DNA of 64,000 nucleotides from Spirochaeta thermophila DSM 6192 (GCF_000147075.1 NC_014484.1:2311501-2375500), one strand, 5' to 3'. Positions 35,838 through 44,318 are shown, numbered from the stretch's first letter. Notes: generated by a model from the letters alone, not told the origin. Translations and numbers: made by a program.

Positions 35838-36771
35838 GCCACCCCTCGAGCGGCACGGCGAGATCGGGGTCGAACGGGGACTCCCTGGTGAAATCCGGGA
35901 CGAGGGAAGGACCTTCAGGATACTCCTGCAGGAACCCCTCGTCCACCTCATACTCCTCGAGCATCCTGAGCACCTCCTCGTATTCCCGCACGGTGAGACG
36001 TCTCGTGAGCGGGAGGGGGAAGGAGGCACCGGTATCCGTCGCCTTGCCCGCAGGATCGTACTGCACCATGAGGGAGAGGATGGCCCGGCCTTCCGCGTGC
36101 TCCTTCCACCATGCGAGCACTCGCTCCGTGGCCTCGAGGGCCCCGGGGAGCACGAGATGCCGCACGATCACCCCCTGGAGGAGTCGGTCACCATCCCACA
36201 CAAGGGGTCTCCGGCGAATCATCGCCCGTACCGCCCGCTCCGCCACCTCGGGATAGTCAGGGCTTCCGAAGACATCCACCGCAATCCCCCGATCGAGTGT
36301 CTTGAGATCGGGAAGGAACACGGACACGTGGGGGAAGAGGAGTTCGAGGGATTCCTCTCGCTCATACCCGGAGGAGTTCCAGACCACCGGGAGTCGGAGC
36401 CCCTGATCCCGCGCACGCGAGAGCCCCTCCACCACGGAAGGGATGAAGTGCGTGGCGGTCACCAGATTGATACAGGAGGCCCCTCCCTCTTGGAACTCCA
36501 GGCAGAGCGAGGCGAACTCGTCCTCGGAAACCTCCCACCCTACACCACCTGAGGATATCTGGTGGTTCTGACAAAACGGGCACCCGAGTGTGCAACCGGT
36601 GAAAAAGAAGGTACCGGCCCCCGTCCCTCCCACGAGCGGAGGCTCCTCACCCCTGTGATAGACGCACGCCGCAAGGCGCATCTTCACCCCTTCACCACAA
36701 AACCCCCTCTTCACCCGCCTGTCCACCCTGCAGCGTCGGGGACAGAGCTCACATCCTTCGTAGACACACAC
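35812..36771 (-). CDS. PflX-like radical SAM protein (COG1313-type)
   Basis: 319 residues from a GTG at 36771 with GGGAGGGAG just upstream. The frame stays open to 36915, but that part runs through a transcription terminator and leader RNA, so I exclude it. The N-terminus has a Cys cluster (GCELCPRRC, RGFCG). The radical SAM motif is CTLGCPFCQNHQIS, followed by NLVTATHFIPSVVEGL and PDLKTLDRG. The family is annotated as pyruvate-formate-lyase-activating-like, but true substrates are unknown. Expression is probably controlled by the structured leader at 36805-36973. Confidence 0.85.
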   Translation of the reverse strand: MCVYEGCELCPRRCRVDRRVKRGFCGEGVKMRLAACVYHRGEEPPLVGGTGAGTFFFTGCTLGCPFCQNHQISSGGVGWEVSEDEFASLCLEFQEGGASCINLVTATHFIPSVVEGLSRARDQGLRLPVVWNSSGYEREESLELLFPHVSVFLPDLKTLDRGIAVDVFGSPDYPEVAERAVRAMIRRRPLVWDGDRLLQGVIVRHLVLPGALEATERVLAWWKEHAEGRAILSLMVQYDPAGKATDTGASFPLPLTRRLTVREYEEVLRMLEEYEVDEGFLQEYPEGPSLVPDFTRESPFDPDLAVPLEGWLRIRSRFP

Positions 36772-36804
36772 GAGGTCTCCCTCCCTGTCCTGATTCGTCG
36801 AACG

Positions 36805-36831
36805 AAAAAAGCCAGCTGTCGAGCTGGCTTT
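36805..36831 (-). terminator. Intrinsic terminator inside the radical SAM leader
   Basis: A 10-bp stem (36808-36817 with 36822-36831; core AGCCAGCT/AGCTGGCT, loop of four) followed on the minus strand by T6. It lies between the leader promoter and the coding start, so it can only act as an attenuator or as the end of a separate small RNA. Confidence 0.85.
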
Positions 36832-36973
36832 CTCAGGGTGGCAGAGGAGCTCAACGCTCGTGACCACGCCCTCGCTTTTTCCTAATCGAAACACATTTGA
36901 AATCTCTCGTCGCACTCTGCCGCCGGCTCACCGCCGGCCTTCTCTCTTGGGTGGTGTCATCACACCCTCCCTT
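36805..36973 (-). ncRNA. Structured leader RNA / candidate riboswitch-like attenuator
   Basis: About 170 nt transcribed from a consensus promoter (36980-37008) and ending in an intrinsic terminator 33 bp before the radical SAM GTG. It contains P1 (36963-36968 with 36835-36840), a hairpin GCCGGC-5 nt-GCCGGC (36922-36938) and a helix pairing 36915-36920 with 36841-36846. On the RNA, GUUGAGCU (36848-36855) can pair over 8 bp with AGCUCGAC (36818-36825), which would break the terminator stem. I could not match it to a known riboswitch, T-box, SRP, tmRNA or RNase P core. It could also be a free-standing small RNA such as a 6S-type RNA. Confidence 0.6.
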
Positions 36974-36979
36974 ACTTCA

Positions 36980-37008
36980 AGTATAACCCTCCTCTCAGCC
37001 GCTGTCAA
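36980..37008 (-). promoter_or_regulatory. Near-consensus promoter of the leader RNA
   Basis: TTGACA (37003-37008), 17-bp spacer, TATACT (36980-36985). It is among the strongest-looking promoters in the window, with predicted start near 36973. Confidence 0.8.
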
Positions 37009-37069
37009 ACGAAACTTCATCAAGGGAAGGGATGCATCTCTTCCGGAAACATCGTATACTTTTCGTCAC

Positions 37070-37831
37070 ATGGGGCCCGCCCATCCTCTCACGATCCGAT
37101 GCTATGCCGAACTGAACGACTTCCTTCCGCCTCACCTGCGGCAGAAGGACATCCCCTATACGGCCTCCGAGGGGGAATCGGTGAAGCACATCCTGGAGGT
37201 GCTCGGCATCCCGCACGTGGAGGTGGACCTCGTCCTCCTCGACGGAGAACCGGTGGACTTCTCTGCCGTCCCCCGCTCCGGCCAACGGCTGGCGGTCTTT
37301 CCCGTGTTCGAGACGTTCGACATCTCGGGCATCTCCCCCCTCTCAGGACGTCCCCTCCGCATCCCGCGGTTCGTGCTCGACGTACACCTAGGGAAGCTCG
37401 CCCGGCTCCTCAGAATCTGCGGATTCGACAGTCTCTATGAACGGGATGCCGAAGATCTCGACATCGTACGCCGGGCCCACGAAGAGCGGAGGATCATCCT
37501 CACTCGCGACAGGGCCCTCCTCATGAGGAAGGAGGTGACACACGGCTATTGTGTTCGGTCGGATATCCCCCGCACCCAGCTGGAAGAGGTGATACGCCGC
37601 TTCCACCTTGAACGCAACGTCCAACCTTTCTCCCGCTGTCCCCTCTGCAATACCCCGCTTTCCCCCGTCCACCCCGCCGAGGCCCCCGTCACCTGTCCCT
37701 CCTGCGGAAAGACCTATTGGAAAGGGTCACACTACAGGAACCTCTTCATCCTCCTCCAGCGCCTGGACCTCGTTCCCCGCCCGGATGGACGTCCCGGAGC
37801 AGATAGTGGAGACGCGCCTTCGCATTCCTGA
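37070..37831 (+). CDS. Mut7-C RNase-domain protein with ubiquitin-like N-terminus
   Basis: 253 residues. Residues 1-85 look like the Mut7-C ubiquitin-like domain (IRCYAELNDFLPPH ... LDGEPVDFSAVPRSGQRLAVFPVF). Residues about 100-245 are the Mut7-C/PIN-like nuclease domain (RFVLDVHLGKLARLLRICGFDSLYE, ILTRDRALL). A zinc ribbon follows (CPLCN ... CPSCGKTYW). It is predicted to be a ribonuclease. The ATG at 37070 lies 9 nt after TATACT (37055-37060) without a Shine-Dalgarno, another possible leaderless gene. Confidence 0.85.
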   Translation: MGPAHPLTIRCYAELNDFLPPHLRQKDIPYTASEGESVKHILEVLGIPHVEVDLVLLDGEPVDFSAVPRSGQRLAVFPVFETFDISGISPLSGRPLRIPRFVLDVHLGKLARLLRICGFDSLYERDAEDLDIVRRAHEERRIILTRDRALLMRKEVTHGYCVRSDIPRTQLEEVIRRFHLERNVQPFSRCPLCNTPLSPVHPAEAPVTCPSCGKTYWKGSHYRNLFILLQRLDLVPRPDGRPGADSGDAPSHS

Positions 37832-37937
37832 TATACTGCTCGTATCGTCGAATGAGCGCCCTGTAGTGTTCTATCTCGCGCTCCCAATGGGCGATCTTCT
37901 CCTCGAGCTGCCGGACCTCGTACTCTTCCTCCCTCAT
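37746..37937 (-). CDS. Short coiled-coil protein, unknown
   Basis: 63 residues, almost wholly a charged coiled coil (VRQLEEKIAHWEREIEHYRALIRRYEQYI). It starts by ATGA overlap with the upstream TPR gene, which argues it is translated. Its tail (GGERGPGAGGG) is antisense to the end of the Mut7-C gene. It may be a structural partner of the TPR protein. Confidence 0.55.
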   Translation of the reverse strand: MREEEYEVRQLEEKIAHWEREIEHYRALIRRYEQYIRNAKARLHYLLRDVHPGGERGPGAGGG

Positions 37938-38494
37938 GAGGACATCCTCCTGCTCCCCCTCAGACTTCTGAAGCGCTCCCTCGCCTCTCGCTCCTTCTCC
38001 TCGTCCCCCAGCTCCTCATAGGTATCCGCGAGATTGAACCAGGCGTCCTCGTACCCTGGATCGAGCTCCACCGCCTTCTCAAAACAGGTCCTCGCCTCCT
38101 CGTACCGCTCCTTCACAAAGGACAAGACGCCCAGCACATTCCAGGCCCGCGCGGACGTTGGCTCCTTCTCCACGGCCCTCCTGCACAGGGCCTCGGCCTC
38201 GTCGAGTCGTCTCATCTCGAAGAGACAGTAAGCGAGTTCCAAGAGATACTCAGGTTTCTCCTCCGTGGAGACCGTGAGGGCGTTCCGCAGGGCCCGCTCC
38301 GCTGCTCCGTAGTCCCCCATACCCTCATACGCTATGGCGAGGTTGTAGTGGAGATCACCTGCGTTGGGCCGTTGCTGAATGAGGTTCTCCAGTATCCGGG
38401 CCGCCTCCACGAATTCCTTCCGTTCCGTGAGCTCCACGGCCCGGAGGTTGAGCTCGGCCACTGTACGATCGTCTACCGTGCTCTCAGGTGCCAT
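37934..38494 (-). CDS. Tetratricopeptide-repeat protein
   Basis: 186 residues with about four TPR units (EAARILENLIQQRPNAGDLHYNLAIAYEGMGDYGAAERALRNAL ... AWNVLGVLSFVKERYEEARTCFEKAVELDPGYEDAWFNLADTYEELG). No signal peptide, so a cytoplasmic scaffold. GGAGGGAGGAAGAG precedes the ATG and a TTGCAA/TACAAT promoter lies just upstream. Confidence 0.85.
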   Translation of the reverse strand: MAPESTVDDRTVAELNLRAVELTERKEFVEAARILENLIQQRPNAGDLHYNLAIAYEGMGDYGAAERALRNALTVSTEEKPEYLLELAYCLFEMRRLDEAEALCRRAVEKEPTSARAWNVLGVLSFVKERYEEARTCFEKAVELDPGYEDAWFNLADTYEELGDEEKEREARERFRSLRGSRRMSS

Positions 38495-38517
38495 GGCTCT
38501 TCCTCCCTCCTAAAATA

Positions 38518-38546
38518 ATTGTAATCAGGAGATGGGGTCTTTGCAA
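38518..38546 (-). promoter_or_regulatory. Promoter of the TPR gene
   Basis: TTGCAA (38541-38546), 17-bp spacer, TACAAT (38518-38523) on the minus strand, 24 bp before the ATG. Confidence 0.65.
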
Positions 38547-38598
38547 ACAAGATTGACATGATCCACACTCATACGATAGCCTGATACCATGCACATAC

Positions 38599-38682
38599 GC
38601 CGGCGTGGCGGAACCGGGAGACGCGGCAGACTCAAAATCTGCTGGACGCATGTCCGTGTGGGTTCGAGTCCCACCGCCGGCA
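38599..38682 (+). tRNA. tRNA-Leu (anticodon CAA)
   Basis: 84 nt, class II with a long variable arm. Acceptor GCCGGCG pairs with CGCCGGC, then discriminator A (38682). The anticodon stem GCAGA/TCTGC encloses loop CTCAAAA, anticodon CAA reading UUG. T-arm GGTTCGAGTCCC. CCA is not encoded. A TTGACA lies at 38553-38558 with a weak -10 near 38575. Confidence 0.95.
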
Positions 38683-38723
38683 CGAACCTCTCCTCCCCCT
38701 ATCTCCTGCCTGAGAGGTGACGC

Positions 38724-40577
38724 ATGTCCCTGAAAAAAGGTCTTTCCACCCTCGAGGTCTTCAGCATCGCCACAGGAGCCATGATAAGCTCCGGGCTCTT
38801 CGTGCTCCCCTCCATCATCTACCGCGAGGCGGGAGTCGGACTCAGCCTCTCGTACCTCCTCGCAGGCTTCCTCCTCCTCCCTGCGGTCTTTTCCCAGCTC
38901 GAACTCTCCACCGCCATGCCGAAGGCAGGTGGCAACTATCTCGCGGTGGAGAGGATCCTGGGCACGGCCGCCGGGGTGGTGGCAGGGATCACCAATTGGC
39001 TCGCCATCAGTCTCAAAGCGGGGTTCGCCCTCATCGGGATAGGCACCTTCATGACCCTCCTCTTCCCCCACCTCACCGAACAGGAGATCAAGCTCATCGC
39101 CATGGGAGCTTGCATCTTCTTCACTCTCCTCAATATCGTGAGCGTGGAATCCTCGGGCAAGGCGCAAGTAATCATGGTGGGAGGACTCCTCGCGATCCTC
39201 GCTGCCTACATCCTCCTCGGATACAGAGCCATGGACTTCTCCAACTTCGTGAAGGCCCCGGCCGGTGACATCCACAGGATCCTGGGGGCGGCAGGCACGG
39301 TGGTGATCTCCTATGGCGGCATCACCAAAGTAGCAAGCATCGCCGAGGAGGTGAAGGACCCCGGAAAGAACCTGGTACGGGGCATTATGCTCTCCTTCTG
39401 GGTGACTATCGCCTTCTACGCACTCGCCGTACTCGTAACCCAGGGACTCCTCTCGCACGAGGAACTCACCTCCACCTACACCCCCATTTCCACCGCTGCA
39501 GGCAAGCTGGTGGGCCCGGTGGGCGTATGGCTCACGGGCCTCTCGGCCCTCCTCGCCTTCATCACCACGGCGAACGCGGGGATCATGACCGCCTCCCGCA
39601 ACCCCCTCTCCATGGCGCGAGACGGCCTTCTCCCCTCCTTCTTCGGTCGCGTCTCCGGGAAGACCGGCACCCCCATCCCCTCGATCCTCACCACCTCCGC
39701 CGTCATCCTCGCCGTGGTGGCGGGGCTCTCCATCGAGAACTTCGCGAAGGTGGCCTCGCTCTTCATGCTCTTCACCTACATCCTCACCAACCTCTCGGTC
39801 ATCGTGATGCGATATGCAGGCCTGGTGAACTACCGCCCCACCTTCAGGAGTCCCTTCTTCCCCGTACTCCACATCATGAGCATCGTAGTATACGCCATCC
39901 TCATCGTCGACATGGGAGCCCTCACCATCGCCATTGCAGGAGGGATCATCCTCCTCTCCCTCCTCTGGTACCTGGTCTACGCACGCACCCAGTCGAGGCG
40001 ACGGTCGGCCTTCCTCCACATGGTGGCCCGCCTCACCAACAAGGAGATCGCAGGCGACGACCTCGAGGAAGAGCTCCTCTCCATACTCCTGGAACGCCAC
40101 GATATCGTGGAAGACGAATTCGACAGACTCATCCGCGAGGCATGGATCCTCGATATGGAGCGGCCGTCCACCCAGGAGGAGGTCTTCGAGATCCTCGCCC
40201 AGGCCATCTCGGAACGGATCGACATCCCCGTGGAGACGGCCCGCGAGAAACTCCTCACCCGCGAACAGGAGGCCTCCACCATCATATTCCCGGGTATCGC
40301 CGTGCCGCACGCCATACCCCACATCGTGGTGGAGGGTGAGGGCACCTTCGCGGTCTTCATCGTGCGCAACGTACACGGTATCACCTGGAACGACCAGACC
40401 GTATACACCGCCTTCTGTCTCGCCGGAAGCAAGGACAAGAGGGACCTCCACCTGAGGGCCCTCATGGCCATCGCCCAGATCGTGCAGACCAGAATCTTCA
40501 CAGAGGAATGGCTCAAGGCACGCAATCCCCAGGAACTCAAGACCATCCTCCTCCTTGCGGAAAGGAAGCGCACCTGA
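38724..40577 (+). CDS. APC-superfamily permease fused to a PTS EIIA (PtsN-type) domain
   Basis: 617 residues. The first 430 or so are a 12-TM amino-acid/polyamine permease (LEVFSIATGAMISSGLFVLPS, the conserved first helix). Residues about 460-617 form a PTS_EIIA_2 fold (RPSTQEEVFEILAQAISE, ASTIIFPGIAVPHAIPHI, where PHA carries the phospho-acceptor His). The active-site His is kept, so phosphorylation by HPr/EINtr could gate transport. Start at ATG 38724 with GAGAGGTGACGC upstream. The substrate is unknown. It overlaps nothing and lies 1 bp before the HAD gene. Confidence 0.85.
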   Translation: MSLKKGLSTLEVFSIATGAMISSGLFVLPSIIYREAGVGLSLSYLLAGFLLLPAVFSQLELSTAMPKAGGNYLAVERILGTAAGVVAGITNWLAISLKAGFALIGIGTFMTLLFPHLTEQEIKLIAMGACIFFTLLNIVSVESSGKAQVIMVGGLLAILAAYILLGYRAMDFSNFVKAPAGDIHRILGAAGTVVISYGGITKVASIAEEVKDPGKNLVRGIMLSFWVTIAFYALAVLVTQGLLSHEELTSTYTPISTAAGKLVGPVGVWLTGLSALLAFITTANAGIMTASRNPLSMARDGLLPSFFGRVSGKTGTPIPSILTTSAVILAVVAGLSIENFAKVASLFMLFTYILTNLSVIVMRYAGLVNYRPTFRSPFFPVLHIMSIVVYAILIVDMGALTIAIAGGIILLSLLWYLVYARTQSRRRSAFLHMVARLTNKEIAGDDLEEELLSILLERHDIVEDEFDRLIREAWILDMERPSTQEEVFEILAQAISERIDIPVETAREKLLTREQEASTIIFPGIAVPHAIPHIVVEGEGTFAVFIVRNVHGITWNDQTVYTAFCLAGSKDKRDLHLRALMAIAQIVQTRIFTEEWLKARNPQELKTILLLAERKRT

Positions 40578-40578
40578 C

Positions 40579-41259
40579 ATGAAGAACCGCTACCGCATGA
40601 TCTTCTTCGATCTGGACGGCACCCTCCTCGACTACGCACGGGCCGAGGCATGGGCCCTCGAGCAGGCCGTGCGGGAGACCGGCCTCGAATGGGCCCCCGA
40701 GGTGCTGGAACGCTACCGGCGCGCCAATGCCGAACTCTGGAGGGCCCTCGAGCAAGGACGAACCGACGCTGCCACGCTCACCCGTCGGCGCTTCCAGGAA
40801 GCCATCCCCTCCCTCTCCGACCGCGAGGCGGAGCGTCTCAACGGCATCTATCTCTCCCACCTGGAGCAGGCGGGATTCCTCCTCCCCCACGCGAAGGAGA
40901 CCCTCCTCTTCCTCTCCTCCCGGTACCGCCTCGGCGCCCTCTCCAACGGCTTCTCCCGCATCCAGAGATCCCGGCTCAGGGCCGCAGGGATCGACAGCCA
41001 CCTCGCCTACGTCCTCACCTCGGAGGACGCCGGAACCGCGAAACCTGATCCCGCCTTCTTTGCCCGGGCTCTCAGGGACAACCGCCTCCGGCCGGGGGAG
41101 GCCCTTATGGTGGGCGACTCCCCCACCTCCGACATCGCAGGCGCCCTCGGCGCAGGCATGGATTCCTGCTGGATCTCACCCGGAGACGATCGCCCCCCGA
41201 TTCCCCGCCCCACCTATCGGATCAGGAACCTCGAGGAACTCCGTGCCATCCTCGGCTGA
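40579..41259 (+). CDS. HAD-family hydrolase, YjjG/nucleotidase-like
   Basis: 226 residues. Motif I is FFDLDGTLLDY, motif II ALSNGF, motif III Lys in TAKPDPAFF and motif IV MVGDSPTSDIAGAL. The cap is helical (C1). Closest in look to YjjG-type 5'-nucleotidases that clean non-canonical pyrimidine nucleotides, which would fit its dcd neighbour. Start one base after the permease stop. Confidence 0.85.
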   Translation: MKNRYRMIFFDLDGTLLDYARAEAWALEQAVRETGLEWAPEVLERYRRANAELWRALEQGRTDAATLTRRRFQEAIPSLSDREAERLNGIYLSHLEQAGFLLPHAKETLLFLSSRYRLGALSNGFSRIQRSRLRAAGIDSHLAYVLTSEDAGTAKPDPAFFARALRDNRLRPGEALMVGDSPTSDIAGALGAGMDSCWISPGDDRPPIPRPTYRIRNLEELRAILG

Positions 41260-41263
41260 CCGC

Positions 41264-41292
41264 TTGCCCCGGCCCAGGTTTACGGGTACAAT
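41264..41292 (+). promoter_or_regulatory. Promoter of dcd
   Basis: TTGCCC (41264-41269), 17-bp spacer, TACAAT (41287-41292). The dcd ATG is only 9 nt beyond, without a Shine-Dalgarno. Confidence 0.6.
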
Positions 41293-41301
41293 CTCTCCGC
41301 C

Positions 41302-41829
41302 ATGATACTTTCAGGGAAAGAGATAGAAAAACGACTCGGAAGGGACATCTTCATAGAGCCGTTCTCCGAGAGGCAGCTCAACCCCAACAGCTACAACCTG
41401 AGGCTCCACAACGAGCTGCTCGTGTACACCACGCCCGTCCTGGACATGAGGAGGCCGAACCCCACCGAGCGCCTCGTCATCCCCGAGGAGGGGCTCCTCC
41501 TCGAACCGGGACGGCTCTACCTCGGGCGGACCGTGGAGTATACCAGGACCTACAACCTGGTCCCCATGCTGGAAGGCCGCTCTTCCGTGGGGAGGTTGGG
41601 CCTCTTCATCCATGTCACCGCAGGGTTCGGAGACGTGGGGTTCGAAGGGTACTGGACCCTCGAGATGTTCTGCATCCAACCGATAAAAATCTACCCTGGT
41701 GTTGAAATCTGTCAGATCTACTACCATACTATAGAGGGAGACTATGAGCCGTACCGGAGCAGGAAATACCAGAAGAACACCGGTATCCAGCCGAGCCTCC
41801 TGTACACCGAGTTCGAGGAGATGCGATAG
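41302..41829 (+). CDS. dcd: dCTP deaminase
   Basis: 175 residues, normal length. SGKEIEKRL opens the protein; LEGRSSVGRLGLFIHVTAGFGDVGFEGYWTLEM holds the nucleotide-binding Ser/Arg and the catalytic Glu. It turns dCTP into dUTP for dTTP synthesis; whether it is bifunctional (direct dUMP) is not clear. The ATG follows a -10 box at 9 nt. Confidence 0.93.
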   Translation: MILSGKEIEKRLGRDIFIEPFSERQLNPNSYNLRLHNELLVYTTPVLDMRRPNPTERLVIPEEGLLLEPGRLYLGRTVEYTRTYNLVPMLEGRSSVGRLGLFIHVTAGFGDVGFEGYWTLEMFCIQPIKIYPGVEICQIYYHTIEGDYEPYRSRKYQKNTGIQPSLLYTEFEEMR

Positions 41830-41874
41830 ATGGTCCCTCTCACCCCACTCTCCATCCTCCTGCTGGAAGGCACC

Positions 41875-43428
41875 ATGAACGACGACAGGGACGACCGCCC
41901 TCTGCTCGACCGCGACGACGTACCAGAGGACATCAAGGCCGAGCTCATCCTCTTCCGCAAGCAGAACCGTATCCTCCAGAGCAAGCTCGCCTATCTCATC
42001 GCCCAGAACAAGAAGCTCAAAGATCTCCTGGAGAAACACAAACGGGCCAAGGAGATCGCGGAGTACAAACTCTCCATCCACCCCGTCACCGGACTCCCTA
42101 ATCACTACAGAATGAGCCAGGATCTCCCCTTCATCCTCCGGAAATCCCAGGAGGAGCACCAGGTGGCCCTCTTCATCGTGAAGCTCGACCGCTCGTACAA
42201 CATGCTCTCGAAGACGCTCAAACCCACCATGACGGAGTGGATACTCTACCAGACGGGCATGAGGATCGCCCAACTCGTGGGGACAGAGAACCACCTCTAC
42301 CATACTCGTGAGGACGAGTTCATCGTAGTGGCCACCACCCTCACCACAGAGGAGGAGATCATCAGCCTCGCGAGGGAGATCTCGCAGACCGTGAAGCGCC
42401 CCCACATCTTCTCCGGATACCACATATCGATAGGGAGCTACATCGGGATCGCCCTCTACCCGGATCACGGCTTCAACAAACACACCCTCCTCCACAATGC
42501 GGACATCGCCATGGAATATGCCATGGAGCAGAACACCTCCTTCGAGATCTTCAAGGACGAGCTCCGCGAACGGGTGGTGGAACGCATGGACCTCCAGCAG
42601 TTCCTCATCAAATCACTCGAGGCCCAGGCCATACTCGAGATAAAGAAACAGTTCGACCTCTTCTTCCAACCCATTCTCACCCTCGAGCCCACAGGGGAGA
42701 AGCGGTGGAGGATCACCAGGATCGACGCAGAGGCCCTCATCCGCTGGCATCATCCGACCAAAGGACTGCTCCTCCCGAACAAGTTCATCCCCGTGGCCGA
42801 GGAAACCGGTGTCATCATGCTTCTGGGCACCTGGGTCCTCTACACCGCGGCGGATACCTTGCGGGAATGGGAAATCCTCGGATCCAGGAAGCCGCTCATC
42901 TCCATCAATATCTCTCCGGTCCAGTTCGCCAACACTAACCTTGAGGAGTCCATCGCAAAGGTACTGGAGAGCAGGGAGATAGACACCTCCCACCTTATGC
43001 TTGAGCTCACCGAGAACGTGGTGATGCAGGATCCCATGGAATCCATCAAGAAGATGCAGAGGATCCGGGAGTACGGGATCAAGTTCGCCCTCGACGACTT
43101 CGGAACAGGGTACTCCTCCCTCAACTACCTCAAGTCGTTCCCCATATCGTATCTCAAGCTCGACAGGACCTTCTTCAAGGACACCCCGGAGAACGCATAC
43201 GACAAGGCTATCGTCCGCTCCGTCATCACCCTCGCGAGAGAACTCTCATTGGGAGTGATCGCGGAAGGGGTGGAGACAGAGGCACAGTGCGAGTTCCTCC
43301 TCGAAGAAGGCTGTACCACGATCCAGGGCTTCCTCTTCAGCAGGCCCCGGGACAGCGAGAGTTTCCTCCACTTCGTCCAGAACTGGCTCGACAGGGAAGT
43401 GGAACTCCCCTCCACCCCCCTAACCTGA
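41875..43428 (+). CDS. Degenerate GGDEF / EAL domain protein (c-di-GMP phosphodiesterase-like)
   Basis: 517 residues. An N-terminal coiled coil is followed by a GGDEF-like domain whose signature reads REDEF, so it is unlikely to be a cyclase. The EAL domain keeps metal and catalytic motifs: EALIRW, LTENV, DDFGTGYSS, LKLDRTF, AEGVETEAQ and QGFLFSRP. It should therefore hydrolyse c-di-GMP to pGpG. No membrane part. I prefer ATG 41875 with GGAAGG upstream over 41830, which abuts the dcd stop. A PilZ effector is at 61711. Confidence 0.9.
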   Translation: MNDDRDDRPLLDRDDVPEDIKAELILFRKQNRILQSKLAYLIAQNKKLKDLLEKHKRAKEIAEYKLSIHPVTGLPNHYRMSQDLPFILRKSQEEHQVALFIVKLDRSYNMLSKTLKPTMTEWILYQTGMRIAQLVGTENHLYHTREDEFIVVATTLTTEEEIISLAREISQTVKRPHIFSGYHISIGSYIGIALYPDHGFNKHTLLHNADIAMEYAMEQNTSFEIFKDELRERVVERMDLQQFLIKSLEAQAILEIKKQFDLFFQPILTLEPTGEKRWRITRIDAEALIRWHHPTKGLLLPNKFIPVAEETGVIMLLGTWVLYTAADTLREWEILGSRKPLISINISPVQFANTNLEESIAKVLESREIDTSHLMLELTENVVMQDPMESIKKMQRIREYGIKFALDDFGTGYSSLNYLKSFPISYLKLDRTFFKDTPENAYDKAIVRSVITLARELSLGVIAEGVETEAQCEFLLEEGCTTIQGFLFSRPRDSESFLHFVQNWLDREVELPSTPLT

Positions 43429-44190
43429 GAGCACCCCCGCGGAGGGAGGGTGAAGGAGGTCGCTCACCCAGTCCACCTCGTCCCAGAAGGCGTAGCGGTA
43501 CTCGCGACGAAAGTGTGCATCCTGACGGGCGAATTCCTCCCAGAGGGAATCGGCGGGAGGATCCGCCGTGATCACCACCCGTTCCCCAGTGAAGGGGTGG
43601 ATAAAGGCGAGGAGCCTCGCATGGAGATGGATGCCTCCTCCCCGGTTGGTGCGCTTCGCCCCGTACTTTATGTCCCCCTTTATATGACACCCGAGGGCCG
43701 AGAACTGGGCCCGTATCTGGTGATGCCGTCCGGTATGGAGACGCACCACTACGAAGAAGTAGCGATCCCCTGAACCGATCACCTGGTAGGAGAGGCGTGC
43801 GTACTCGCTCCCCTCCTTCTTCTCCGCAAAGGCGAAGGACTTGTTGATCCTCCGATTCTCCACGATGTAGTGCTCCACCGTGTCGCTCGGAAGAGGAGGA
43901 GGGGCATCGAGGACCGCCCAATAGAGCTTGTAGACACCTCGTCTCCGGAACAGGTGGGAGAACTTCCCCGCCGCCTTCCTGTGCCTGGCGAAGAGCACGA
44001 TTCCACTCGTGGGACGATCCAGGCGGTTCACGAGGTGGAGCCTCGGAGGGGCCTCGGCTCCGTCTCTCATCCGCAGGTGCTCGAGGAGGGACTCCTGGAG
44101 CGTCCCTTCCATCACGCTGTTCTGCTGGACGAGCTCCTCTCCGGTCTTGTTCACCGCGATGATGTGTGCATCCTCGTAGATGATATCCAC
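43420..44190 (-). CDS. RluA-family RNA pseudouridine synthase
   Basis: 256 residues. LHLVNRLDRPTSGIVLFAR carries the catalytic Asp; VRLHTGRHHQIRAQFSALGCHIKGDIKYG is typical. No S4 domain, so closest to the RluA/YqcB subgroup acting on rRNA or tRNA. GTG start at 44190 preceded by GGGAGGGAGAC. 9-bp convergent overlap with the EAL gene. Confidence 0.9.
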   Translation of the reverse strand: MDIIYEDAHIIAVNKTGEELVQQNSVMEGTLQESLLEHLRMRDGAEAPPRLHLVNRLDRPTSGIVLFARHRKAAGKFSHLFRRRGVYKLYWAVLDAPPPLPSDTVEHYIVENRRINKSFAFAEKKEGSEYARLSYQVIGSGDRYFFVVVRLHTGRHHQIRAQFSALGCHIKGDIKYGAKRTNRGGGIHLHARLLAFIHPFTGERVVITADPPADSLWEEFARQDAHFRREYRYAFWDEVDWVSDLLHPPSAGVLSG

Positions 44191-44238
44191 GTCTCCCTCC
44201 CTGGGGATAAAGGTGACATCTTATGGGCCTGTAACATC

Positions 44239-44274
44239 GAGTGTTGAAAAACGCGGGGAAAAAAGATAAGGGGT
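44239..44274 (+). repeat. Left terminal inverted repeat of the IS
   Basis: Starts GAGTGTTGAAA and ends GATAAGGGGT. It pairs with 45504-45537, the middle being diverged by a 2-nt length difference. Confidence 0.75.
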
Positions 44275-44318
44275 ATCTCCCACCACACTAATCCTTTATT
44301 TCAAGGAGGAGATACCCC

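Noticed and set aside
36772-36915. Extended N-terminus of the PflX-like protein
   Set aside because: The extra codons run through an intrinsic terminator and the leader RNA; a GTG with a strong ribosome-binding site lies at 36771.
36805-36973. Identification of the leader RNA as 6S, SRP, tmRNA, RNase P, SAM or cobalamin RNA
   Set aside because: Size fits 6S, but I could not draw its long stem with a central bubble, and the signature bases of the other RNAs are absent. Left unnamed.
38484-40580. 698-codon frame antisense to the APC-EIIA permease
   Set aside because: His/Glu/Gly-rich shadow frame; the plus-strand gene has clear domains and a good start.
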